DNA from: Desulfobacteraceae bacterium
Lineage (GTDB): Bacteria > Desulfobacterota > Desulfobacteria > Desulfobacterales > JAABRJ01
Reading direction: 5' to 3'
NCBI GenBank assembly: GCA_011390985.1
Contig: JAABRJ010000514.1
Span: forward strand, 1-9,308
DNA length: 9,308 nt
A program made the position numbers and the translations under genes. Under the pieces are notes generated by a model. The model searched no databases, was not told the origin of the DNA, and was given only the letters and a program-made list of their open reading frames with translations. This document shows positions 1 to 6,185 of this stretch, one piece after another (position 1 is the first letter of the stretch; each line of letters starts with the position of its first letter).

Positions 1-17
1 AAGGTAAATTGCAACCG

Positions 18-740
18 ATGATCTCCAGTACGCCGCACAAGGCAGACGGGCACCGGCAGCGGTTGCGGGAACGGTTTCTGGCTGCAGGACTCGCCGGTTT
101 CCACGACTACGAGGTGATCGAGCTGCTGCTCACCCTGGCGACCCCGCGCAGGGATTGCAAGCCGTCCGCCAAAGCGGCGCTGGCCCGCTTCAAAACACTG
201 CAGGGGGTGCTGGAGGCCTCAGCGGCGGAGTTGACCCAGGTGGCGGGCATCGGGCCCCGCAACGCCCTGGGCATCCGCCTGGTGAAAGCGGTGGCCGAAC
301 GCTACCTTGAAGGCAAGGTCCTGAACGGTGACCCGCTCAGCAACTCCCGCGCGCTTTTCGACTTTCTCTACGGCAGCCTGCGCGACCGCACGCGGGAATG
401 CTTCAAGGCGCTCTATCTGGATGTCCGCAATCGGGTGCTGGCCAGCGAAGATCTTTTCGAGGGGACCCTGACCGCCAGTTCGGTCTACCCCCGCGAGGTG
501 GTCCGCGCCGCCCTCGCGCATCATGCGGCGGCGCTGATTTTCGCCCACAACCACCCCTCCGGGGACCCGGCACCGTCAGCGGAAGACGTGGCCCTCACGC
601 GGCAGCTGGTCTTTGCCTGCCGGGTGATGGGCATTACGGTTCACGAGCATATCATCGTGGGCAACAACCGCTATTTCAGCTTCGCCGACAGCGGCCAGAT
701 TGCCCGTATGAACCGGGAATTCGAAGACCGGCGCCCCTGA
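18..740 (+). CDS. radC: RadC family JAB/JAMM-domain protein
   Basis: This 240-residue protein is a full-length RadC homologue. An N-terminal segment (about residues 10-60) resembles the usual RadC start. A helix-hairpin-helix follows (VAGIGPRNALGIRL, 75-88), then a JAB/MPN metalloprotease-like domain. The zinc signature is complete: H177-N-H179, then S187 and D190 in AHNHPSGDPAPSAED, with E149 as the likely catalytic glutamate. RadC was named for DNA repair, but that role is disputed and the real substrate of the family is unsettled. The domain call is secure and the function is not. I chose ATG at 18. A TTG at 9, in frame and four bases after AAGG at the left edge, would add three residues and cannot be excluded because the upstream sequence is missing. 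The next gene starts 50 bases downstream on the same strand. Confidence 0.93.
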   Translation: MISSTPHKADGHRQRLRERFLAAGLAGFHDYEVIELLLTLATPRRDCKPSAKAALARFKTLQGVLEASAAELTQVAGIGPRNALGIRLVKAVAERYLEGKVLNGDPLSNSRALFDFLYGSLRDRTRECFKALYLDVRNRVLASEDLFEGTLTASSVYPREVVRAALAHHAAALIFAHNHPSGDPAPSAEDVALTRQLVFACRVMGITVHEHIIVGNNRYFSFADSGQIARMNREFEDRRP

Positions 741-790
741 GGTCCGGACCCGACCGCGGCTTGGCGATATCCCGGCGAGAAGGACGCAGC

Positions 791-1087
791 ATGAACCGTA
801 AACCCACCCGCTACCCACCCTGCTTCGGGGATTTAAAAACTGTTTTTCCCATGGGGCAAGACGGCTTGCGCCATACCCCGCGGCAATGCATGATCTGCGT
901 TTTCAAAACCGAATGCCTGCGCAGCGCCATGGACGGCGCCGATGGTCTGGGAGTCCGGGAGGAATCGGTCGACCGGGCATACGCCGCCGGCATGATCGGT
1001 TTTTTTCAGCGCTGGTCCCGAAAAAAAGATCTCCGCCGCCGCCGGAAGGCCGATTCCAAAGACCCCGAGGGCTCGGATGGGGCCTGA
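791..1087 (+). CDS. small four-cysteine protein, function unknown
   Basis: This is a 98-residue soluble protein with a well-placed ribosome binding site (AAGGA at 780-784, six bases before the ATG). Four cysteines (C11, C33, C36, C42), three of them in a C-x2-C-x5-C cluster (QCMICVFKTEC), suggest a bound metal ion or a small iron-sulfur centre. The C-terminus (about 75-92) is strongly basic, with RSRKK- and RRRR-like runs, which could contact nucleic acid. It resembles small uncharacterised proteins that I associate with Desulfobacterota, but I cannot name a family. It lies between radC and the TVP38-type gene on the same strand and may be co-transcribed with both. An alternative start of the next gene (ATG at 1077) would overlap its stop by 11 bases. 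Confidence 0.75.
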   Translation: MNRKPTRYPPCFGDLKTVFPMGQDGLRHTPRQCMICVFKTECLRSAMDGADGLGVREESVDRAYAAGMIGFFQRWSRKKDLRRRRKADSKDPEGSDGA

Positions 1088-1117
1088 GGTGCCACCCGTC
1101 GGCAGCCGGGGTGAGGC

Positions 1118-1157
1118 AGGTGGGGATGCCCATCAACAGGTGGAAATGCCCATCAAA
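1118..1157 (+). repeat. 20-base tandem duplication of a translation start region
   Basis: Two adjacent 20-base units (1118-1137 and 1138-1157) match at 17 of 20 positions. Each contains an AGGTGG-type ribosome binding stretch, an ATG (1126 and 1146) and the codons for Pro-Ile-Asn/Lys. Twenty is not a multiple of three, so the first ATG is out of frame with the TVP38-type gene and only the second opens it. Confidence 0.85.
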
Positions 1158-1856
1158 AGGTATCTTGCCCCCAAATACCAGCTGCCCCTGCTGCTGCTCG
1201 GGATTGTCGCGGGCGCCGCCGCCTGGTATTTCGCCGGCCCGACCTGGGATCTGCTGCGCCGGGGCTACCGCTTTCTGTCCGACCGGGCGGCGGTGGAGGC
1301 TTTCATCGCCTCCTTCGGGCTCTGGGCGCCGCTGATCTTCATGGCCCTGCAGGTGCTGCAGGTGATTTTCGCGCCGGTGCCCGGCGAGGCCACCGGTTTT
1401 ATCGGGGGCTATCTTTTCGGCACTGCGTGGGGCTTCCTGTATTCCAGCCTTGCCCTGACGGCGGGCTCCGGGATCAATTTCGCCATCGGGCGTTTTTTGG
1501 GTAAGCGCTATGTCCGCAAGCTGATCCCCGCTGAAAAACTGGCGCGCTTTGACAGCCTTCTCAAACACCAGGGGCTCATCGTGGTGTTCTGGCTGTTCGT
1601 GCTGCCCGGTTTTCCCAAAGACTACCTCTCCCTTTTTCTGGGCATCAGTTCGCTGCCGTGGAAAGTGTTTCTGATCCTGGCGGCCGTCGGGCGCATGCCC
1701 GGTACGTTGCTGCTCAGCCTGCAGGGCGCCGCGGTTTACGAGCGCATGTACGGCGTATTCGCTTTGGTGCTGGGGGTCTGTCTGCTGGCGGGGCTGCTGG
1801 CCTACCGCTATCGTGAAGCGATCTACCGCTGGGTTGAGCGCATGAACACCCATTGA
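1146..1856 (+). CDS. TVP38/TMEM64 (VTT/DedA-like) family inner-membrane protein
   Basis: This 236-residue polytopic membrane protein has the VTT (SNARE-associated) domain of the TVP38/TMEM64 family. An N-terminal membrane helix lies at about 13-30. The first re-entrant block (60-100) contains the PVPGE and GFIGGYLFG motifs, GRFLGK is at 115-120, and the second re-entrant block is around 145-166 (VLPGFPKDY). Two C-terminal helices follow (about 172-192 and 202-220), with a basic tail. Members of the wider VTT/DedA group are linked to lipid scrambling or lipid-carrier transport and to membrane homeostasis; the substrate here cannot be read from sequence. The start is uncertain. ATG at 1146 begins at a natural membrane-protein N-terminus, whereas ATG at 1077 has a decent GAGGG site at 1067-1071 and would add 23 low-complexity residues. 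The start region is tandemly duplicated. Confidence 0.88.
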   Translation: MPIKRYLAPKYQLPLLLLGIVAGAAAWYFAGPTWDLLRRGYRFLSDRAAVEAFIASFGLWAPLIFMALQVLQVIFAPVPGEATGFIGGYLFGTAWGFLYSSLALTAGSGINFAIGRFLGKRYVRKLIPAEKLARFDSLLKHQGLIVVFWLFVLPGFPKDYLSLFLGISSLPWKVFLILAAVGRMPGTLLLSLQGAAVYERMYGVFALVLGVCLLAGLLAYRYREAIYRWVERMNTH

Positions 1857-1877
1857 GGCCGGGCTTTCGACGGCCGG

Positions 1878-1912
1878 CCGGTGGGCGCGGGGCCCAGTTT
1901 TTGGCCCACTGG
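1878..1912 (+). terminator. possible hairpin terminator after the TVP38-type gene
   Basis: CCGGTGGGC (1878-1886) can pair with GCCCACTGG (1904-1912), giving nine pairs including one G-U. The 17-base loop holds the T-run. No T-tract follows the stem, so intrinsic termination is doubtful. A smaller nested stem (GGGCC/GGCCC) is an alternative fold. Confidence 0.3.
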
Positions 1913-1970
1913 TTGATGGCGGAAATGGACACCGTCTGAAAAAGTGATCGGTAAACACGAGATGGTCACC

Positions 1971-2013
1971 TAATAGATTATAAATTCAAGTAAAAAATAT
2001 ATCGTGCAAGGAG
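1971..2013 (+). promoter_or_regulatory. AT-rich leader with candidate -10 and strong RBS for the TTG-start gene
   Basis: The 90 or so bases before 2020 are much richer in A and T than the rest of the window. TATAAAT at 1979-1985 resembles a -10 element, but I see no good -35 at the usual distance. AAGGAG at 2008-2013 lies six bases before TTG at 2020 and fixes that codon as the start, because no in-frame ATG occurs until far inside the protein. Confidence 0.4.
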
Positions 2014-2019
2014 ATCAGA

Positions 2020-3081
2020 TTGGCATACTGGAGTGTGCGGGAAGAGCTGAGTCAGGCGAACCGCTTGCGGCGGTCTTATTACGAAATCCTGCGGGACGAA
2101 CTCGACCAGTTCATGCTGCGCTACGCGCTGATGGATTCCTACCGCCGATTCTGCAGCCAGGGGGAAGATTATCCTTTTGTGGAGAAGCGCGAGCTCAAGC
2201 CACGGGCGCGCATCCCCGACATCGAATACGAGTGCCAGAATGCTTTTCTGGTGATTTATGTGGAAGACACGATCCCGCCGGTCTACAAAAAATATGTGCG
2301 CTTTTTCGATGTCAACAAGACCACCAAGACCAATTTGCTGCAGTCCAAGACCCTGCCGCTGGGGGATAATTTCGACCGGAATCAGAAGTATTTGGATTCC
2401 GTTCATTTTTTCGATTTCGTAAAAATCCTGCTGCCGGTGGATTATGCCCTTCTGATCCAGCGCGACCCGACCACCCGCAGCCGTGACCGTTACTGCCTGT
2501 CGCACTTCCACGTGCGCATCGACTGGCCCATCGCCGATGCCGCCGAGGACCTCGCCCGCGCTCTGCGCTATATCTCCAAGGACCTCTATGAAAGAGGCGA
2601 CAAGTACGCCGAGGATATTCAGAAAAAATTCTTCGAGTATTACGGGCTTCCGCTAATGGCCGGGGGGCGCCGGACGGCGGCGATCGTCGCGGCCCAATAC
2701 CTCAAGCGGGTCCCCTGCATCAGCACGGTTTACGCCAGCAGCAGCGAATCGCGGGCTCTGATCCGGATTTCCGAGAGGGGGGTCTCAAAGGCGGTGCTGA
2801 TGAAACTTTCCGTCGAGGACATGGCCCGCATCGCCGCCGAGAGCAAGATGGCCTTGCGGACCTTCAAAAAGAACTACCTGGTGGAGACCTGCGGCAAGAA
2901 CGGCATCTGCCTTTTTCAAACAACCTACAGTTACACCGACCACGCCCGCCGGGTGGATGACGGCAAACTTCGTGAAATCAAGCCCGACCTCAACTGGCTG
3001 TCCGTCGGCGGGCAGCACATTCTTCCCAAACCGGGGGTCTGGAAATACCCCCCCCTGCCCATCAACATGATCTATTCCTGA
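2020..3081 (+). CDS. conserved-looking soluble protein of unknown function (TTG start)
   Basis: I do not recognise this 353-residue protein. It has no signal peptide or membrane segment. It opens with a charged, probably helical region (1-50, EELSQANRLRRSYYEILRDE), followed by mixed alpha/beta sequence rich in tyrosine and phenylalanine. Noticeable stretches are DYALLIQRDPTTRSRDRYC (141-159), SHFHVRIDWP (161-170), which has a His-x-His pair, and a GRRTAAIVAAQYLKRVP segment (216-232). Six cysteines are scattered (45, 72, 159, 233, 291, 297) without a clear metal motif. Codon use and GC content match the neighbours inside the gene, so it does not look recently acquired, although its upstream region is AT-rich. 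The start is TTG with an excellent AAGGAG site. It appears monocistronic, flanked by a doubtful terminator upstream and a convergent gene downstream. It is clearly a real gene, but no role can be assigned. Confidence 0.85.
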   Translation: MAYWSVREELSQANRLRRSYYEILRDELDQFMLRYALMDSYRRFCSQGEDYPFVEKRELKPRARIPDIEYECQNAFLVIYVEDTIPPVYKKYVRFFDVNKTTKTNLLQSKTLPLGDNFDRNQKYLDSVHFFDFVKILLPVDYALLIQRDPTTRSRDRYCLSHFHVRIDWPIADAAEDLARALRYISKDLYERGDKYAEDIQKKFFEYYGLPLMAGGRRTAAIVAAQYLKRVPCISTVYASSSESRALIRISERGVSKAVLMKLSVEDMARIAAESKMALRTFKKNYLVETCGKNGICLFQTTYSYTDHARRVDDGKLREIKPDLNWLSVGGQHILPKPGVWKYPPLPINMIYS

Positions 3082-3128
3082 CGAACCAAATTTCGCCGCA
3101 AGCTTCTGGAATTGTTTTGCCGCGGCCC

Positions 3129-3584
3129 TCAAAGGACCTTCATCATCGCGGTTTCGTCGCAATCCGGAAATTTGACGCAGGTAATGCAGCCGGACCATAT
3201 CTTGAGGGGCAGTTCGGCGCGGTCGATGACGGTGAAACCGAATTTGCGGAAGAAACCCGGCTGGTAGGTGAGGGTGAAGACTTTCCGGATGTTGTAGGCC
3301 CGGGCTTCGGTGAGGGCCGTTGCGGCCAGCTGGTATCCGATGTGTCGGCCGACATGCTCGGGCCTGACGGCCAGGGATCGGATCTCGGCGAGGTCCTCCC
3401 AGCAGAATTGCAGCGCGCAGCAGCCGAGGACCAGGCCGCTATCCGTCGCCTCCCAGACGCAGAAATCGCGGGCATGATCGTAAAGCTCGCTCAAGGGGCG
3501 GGCCAGCAATTTGCCCTGGCGGCCGTATTCCTGCAGCAGGCCGTGGATGGCCTTGATGTCCTTTATGCTGGCTTTGCGGATCAT
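3129..3584 (-). CDS. ArgA-like GNAT N-acetyltransferase (short N-acetylglutamate synthase type)
   Basis: This 151-residue, single-domain GNAT enzyme uses acetyl-CoA. Its sequence order (MIRKASIKDIKAIHGLL; CCALQFCWEDLAEIRSLAV; TYQPGFFRKFGF; LPLKIWSGCITC) is typical of the stand-alone group related to N-acetylglutamate synthase, which makes the first arginine-pathway intermediate. Glutamate as substrate is inferred from family resemblance only. The acetyl-CoA loop at 78-83 reads VGRHIG where R/Q-G-x-G-x-G is usual, so V78 and H81 replace consensus positions. The C-terminus has C133, C136 and C142 in a C-x2-C-x5-C arrangement, which I recall as typical of this subgroup. The start is ATG at 3584, where homology begins; the ribosome binding site is weak. 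It lies 191 bases downstream of the penicillin-binding protein gene on the same strand and converges with the unknown gene ending at 3081. Confidence 0.88.
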   Translation of the reverse strand: MIRKASIKDIKAIHGLLQEYGRQGKLLARPLSELYDHARDFCVWEATDSGLVLGCCALQFCWEDLAEIRSLAVRPEHVGRHIGYQLAATALTEARAYNIRKVFTLTYQPGFFRKFGFTVIDRAELPLKIWSGCITCVKFPDCDETAMMKVL

Positions 3585-3775
3585 GGCCGGCTCTATAGCA
3601 TGTGAAGAGGTGAAAACAAACGGAAAAGTGGCGGCGATCGCTGCCTGTCGGTCGCATCCTGCGGTGGGCAGTGCCCCGCCCCCGGGCAGCGGCGGCGGCC
3701 GAAAGCGAGCCAGGGTCAGAGGGGATTGCGACCGAAACGGACATCGTTGCGTGATGGCCTGCCGGCCCCCAGGGC
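3585..3775 (-). other. 191-base gap between the PBP and acetyltransferase genes
   Basis: No gene is supported here. The inverted pair CCCCC/GGGGG around 3766-3786 spans the PBP stop codon but has no T-tract. Just before the acetyltransferase start, on the minus strand, TATAGA seven bases from the ATG with TTGTTT 16 bases upstream loosely resembles a promoter. If used, it would give a nearly leaderless transcript. Confidence 0.3.
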
Positions 3776-5734
3776 TCATGGCCGGGGGCTGCTGCCTTTT
3801 CTGAAAAGCGCCTTAACGGCGCCAGCTGCGGCGGGGTCTGCAAGGCGGCCGCTGTCGGGGTCGATCAAAACCCGCGTCAGGTCGGCGGGGGCGTCAAAAC
3901 CCGCCGTCGGTCGCCCTGCGAGCGCCGCCCGCATGAAGTCGATCCAGATCGGCAGCGCGGCATGGGCGCCGGTGGCCTCCGGGCCGATGGGGTGCTGGTC
4001 GTCCCGGCCGACCCAGACCCCCGCGGCGATCTCCGGCGAGAACCCCACAAACAGGGCGTCGCGGTATTCGTTGGTGGTCCCGGTTTTGCCGGCCAGCGGG
4101 TGCTCGAGGACCCCGGCGCTGCGGCCGGTGCCCTCGTGGACCACTGCGGCCAGCATGTCGGTGGTGATCGCGGCGTCCTCGCGGGACATGATGGCACTTT
4201 TCTGGGGCCGGGCGCGCCAGACGACCCGGCCCGCGCGATCCTGCACCTCCGCTACGCCGAAGGGCCGGACATGGTTGCCCTGGCGGGCGAAGACGGCATA
4301 GGCCGCGGTCAACTCCTCGAGCGTCAGCTCGGCGGTGCCCAGGGCCAGGGCCAGGTTGGGCTGAAGCGGGGATTCGATTCCCAGCCGATGCGCAAACCGG
4401 ACCACCGCGTGGGGGCCGACTTTCTCCATCAGCCGGACCGCCGGAATATTTTTGGACAGGGCCAGGGCCTTGCGCAGCGGCATTTCGCCGTCGAAGCTCC
4501 GGCCGAAATTTTCCGGCTTCCAGTCGCGGCCCTGGTCCGCCCCCCGAAATACCACCGGTGCGTCCAGAAGAAGCGAGGCCTGGGTAAACCCCTGCTGGAC
4601 GGCACACGCAAACAGCACCGGTTTGAACGCCGACCCGGGCTGGCGCCGGGCGACCGATGCACGGTTGTAGGGGCGGGTCGTAAAGTCGGAGCCGCCTACC
4701 AGGGCCAGGATGCCGCCGGTGCGGATATCCAGGCAGATCAGGGCCCCTTCCACCGGGGCCGACCCGGCCGCCGGGCTTTTGGCTGCGTTGAGGGGCTCGA
4801 GTCCCTTCCGGACGGCGCTCTCGGCAGCGGTTTGGAGGCCGCTTGAAAGGGTGGTGGTGACCCGCAAGCCTTCCTGGTAGAGGCCCGCCGGTCCGACGGC
4901 CGCTTCCAATTCGGCCTTGACGGCCTCGACAAAGTAGGGGGCCGCCGTTGCCCTTGGGCGGCTGTCGGTAATGGTTTGCAGCGGGGTTGAAAGCGCCAGC
5001 TGGTAGCGCTCGGCGCTGATCGCGCCGGTGTCGCGCATCTGCCGCAGGACGAGGTTTCTGCGCGCCAGGGCCAGCTCCGGATTGGCCAGGGGGGAATAGC
5101 GCGACGGCGCTCTGGGCAGCCCGGCGATCAGCGCGCATTCGGCGAGATCCAGATCCTCCACCGGTTTGTCGAAGTAGCGCCGGGCCGCAGCCGCCACGCC
5201 GTATGCGCCGCTGCCCAGATAGATCTGGTTGAGGTAGAGGGCCAGGATCTCGTCCTTGGTGTAGCGGCGTTCCAGCTGGAAGGCCAGAATGGCTTCCTTG
5301 AGTTTTCGCACCAGGGTCTTTTTGGGCGTCAGGAAAAGGGTCTTGGCGATCTGCTGGGTGATGGTGCTGGCCCCCTCCGCGAACGTGCCGGCGCGGATGT
5401 TTTTGGCGATGGCCCGCATCACCCCCTTAGGGTCGACCCCGCTGTGGCGGTAGAAATTGCGGTCCTCGGTGGTCAGCAGCGCGGCTATCAGGTCGGCCGG
5501 GATTTCCGACAAGGCAACGGGGTCCCGGTTTTCCTGGAACACTTCGGCCAACAGAACCTCGTCGGCCGAATAGATCCGGGTGACCGCGGAGGGGCTGAAG
5601 CCCTCCAGGGAACGAATCTGGGGAAGGTCGCGCGTCAGGGCCAGCAGCGCCCCGCCCAGTGCGCCGCAGATCAGCGCCAAGAGGGCGCCAAACGCAAGGG
5701 TCAGGCCGGTTTTGGAAAAGCGTAACTTGAACAT
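3776..5734 (-). CDS. mrcA: class A penicillin-binding protein 1A, bifunctional peptidoglycan synthase
   Basis: This 652-residue enzyme polymerises lipid II into glycan strands and cross-links the stem peptides on the periplasmic face of the inner membrane. After a short cytoplasmic start, one membrane anchor lies at about 11-33. The GT51 glycosyltransferase domain (about 55-230) has catalytic E90 in TEDRNFYRHSGVD, then GASTITQQIAKTLF (121-134) and LERRYTKDEILALYLNQIYLG (154-174). The transpeptidase domain (about 325-600) has all three penicillin-binding motifs: nucleophile S368 in SAFK (368-371), SKN (427-429) and KTGTT (550-554). It has no extra C-terminal domain, so it sits at the short end for PBP1A. 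The symbol reflects family membership and not proven orthology with the Escherichia coli gene. I chose ATG at 5734 because the membrane anchor follows directly; sequence further upstream is His/Gly-rich read-through antisense to the next gene. The ribosome binding site is weak. Confidence 0.95.
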   Translation of the reverse strand: MFKLRFSKTGLTLAFGALLALICGALGGALLALTRDLPQIRSLEGFSPSAVTRIYSADEVLLAEVFQENRDPVALSEIPADLIAALLTTEDRNFYRHSGVDPKGVMRAIAKNIRAGTFAEGASTITQQIAKTLFLTPKKTLVRKLKEAILAFQLERRYTKDEILALYLNQIYLGSGAYGVAAAARRYFDKPVEDLDLAECALIAGLPRAPSRYSPLANPELALARRNLVLRQMRDTGAISAERYQLALSTPLQTITDSRPRATAAPYFVEAVKAELEAAVGPAGLYQEGLRVTTTLSSGLQTAAESAVRKGLEPLNAAKSPAAGSAPVEGALICLDIRTGGILALVGGSDFTTRPYNRASVARRQPGSAFKPVLFACAVQQGFTQASLLLDAPVVFRGADQGRDWKPENFGRSFDGEMPLRKALALSKNIPAVRLMEKVGPHAVVRFAHRLGIESPLQPNLALALGTAELTLEELTAAYAVFARQGNHVRPFGVAEVQDRAGRVVWRARPQKSAIMSREDAAITTDMLAAVVHEGTGRSAGVLEHPLAGKTGTTNEYRDALFVGFSPEIAAGVWVGRDDQHPIGPEATGAHAALPIWIDFMRAALAGRPTAGFDAPADLTRVLIDPDSGRLADPAAAGAVKALFRKGSSPRP

Positions 5735-5766
5735 GGCCGGTCTTGATGTTAAGAAGCAGTTCGGCA

Positions 5767-5809
5767 GTTGCCGCGGGCGGCCGTCGTCGGCAGGCCCGCA
5801 ACGGTTTTT
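5767..5809 (+). promoter_or_regulatory. terminator-like hairpin in the leader of the His-rich gene
   Basis: GTTG(CCG)CGGGC at 5767-5778 pairs with GCCCGCAAC at 5794-5802, with a three-base bulge and a 15-base loop. It is followed by GG and five T's (5805-5809). It lies 30 bases before the start codon at 5839, which suits an attenuator better than a gene-end terminator, but the fold is imperfect. Confidence 0.3.
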
Positions 5810-5838
5810 GAGCCGCTTGTCCTCCAAGGAGATCCTGT

Positions 5839-6123
5839 ATGCATGACCACCACCATCACGACCCCCATGACCATGATCATGACCATCACCATCATAACCA
5901 CGCCGAAGAGCCATCCACCCTCAGCTTCCAGGAAAAGTTCCTGAAGCTCCTGGAACACTGGCTGAAACACAATGACGATCATGCCGCCGGCTATCGCGAC
6001 TGGGCGGCCCGCGCCAGGCAAAACGGCCTGCCCGATGCAGCCGCCCTGCTGGAGGAGGCCGCCGGCATGACCCTCGAGATCAACCGCAAATTCGAAGCCG
6101 CGGCAGAAGTCGCCAGGACCTGA
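5839..6123 (+). CDS. small protein with histidine-rich N-terminus, putative metal binding
   Basis: This 94-residue protein has 13 histidines among its first 21 residues, interspersed with aspartates (MHDHHHHDPHDHDHDHHHHN). Such runs bind nickel, cobalt, zinc or copper in metallochaperones and transporters. The rest (28-94) is amphipathic and probably a helical hairpin (FQEKFLKLLEHWLKHNDDHA, then AALLEEAAGMTLEINRKFEA), with no signal peptide or membrane segment, so it should be cytoplasmic. The ribosome binding site AAGGAGA (5826-5832) is six bases from the ATG, which supports a real gene. It is divergent from the PBP gene (104-base gap) and converges with the methyltransferase gene. A role in metal storage or delivery, perhaps cobalt given the cobamide genes nearby, is inference only. 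Confidence 0.82.
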   Translation: MHDHHHHDPHDHDHDHHHHNHAEEPSTLSFQEKFLKLLEHWLKHNDDHAAGYRDWAARARQNGLPDAAALLEEAAGMTLEINRKFEAAAEVART

Positions 6124-6151
6124 CGCGGTTTGCGGCTTTCCTTCCCGGTAC

Positions 6152-6178
6152 GGCCGGTCAATCGGCAGACCACCGGCC
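6152..6178. terminator. hairpin between convergent genes
   Basis: GGCCGGT (6152-6158) and ACCGGCC (6172-6178) form a perfect seven-pair stem with a 13-base loop. It lies in the 62-base gap between the His-rich gene and the methyltransferase gene, which converge here. No T-run follows on either strand, so it may be a weak or Rho-assisted end. Confidence 0.35.
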
Positions 6179-6185
6179 GCCGCGG

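Noticed and set aside
903..1958. 351-codon open frame antisense to the TVP38-type gene
   Set aside because: Composition is Arg/Pro/Gln/His-rich, as expected from the reverse of GC-rich coding sequence. The opposite strand has clear family motifs and membrane segments.
3082..3128. Terminator between the convergent unknown gene and the acetyltransferase
   Set aside because: GCCGC occurs twice as a direct and not an inverted repeat, and no stable stem with a T-tract could be drawn.
3894..5138. 414-codon open frame on the minus strand inside the PBP gene
   Set aside because: It is a frame-shifted shadow of the PBP gene, which carries all catalytic motifs in its own frame.
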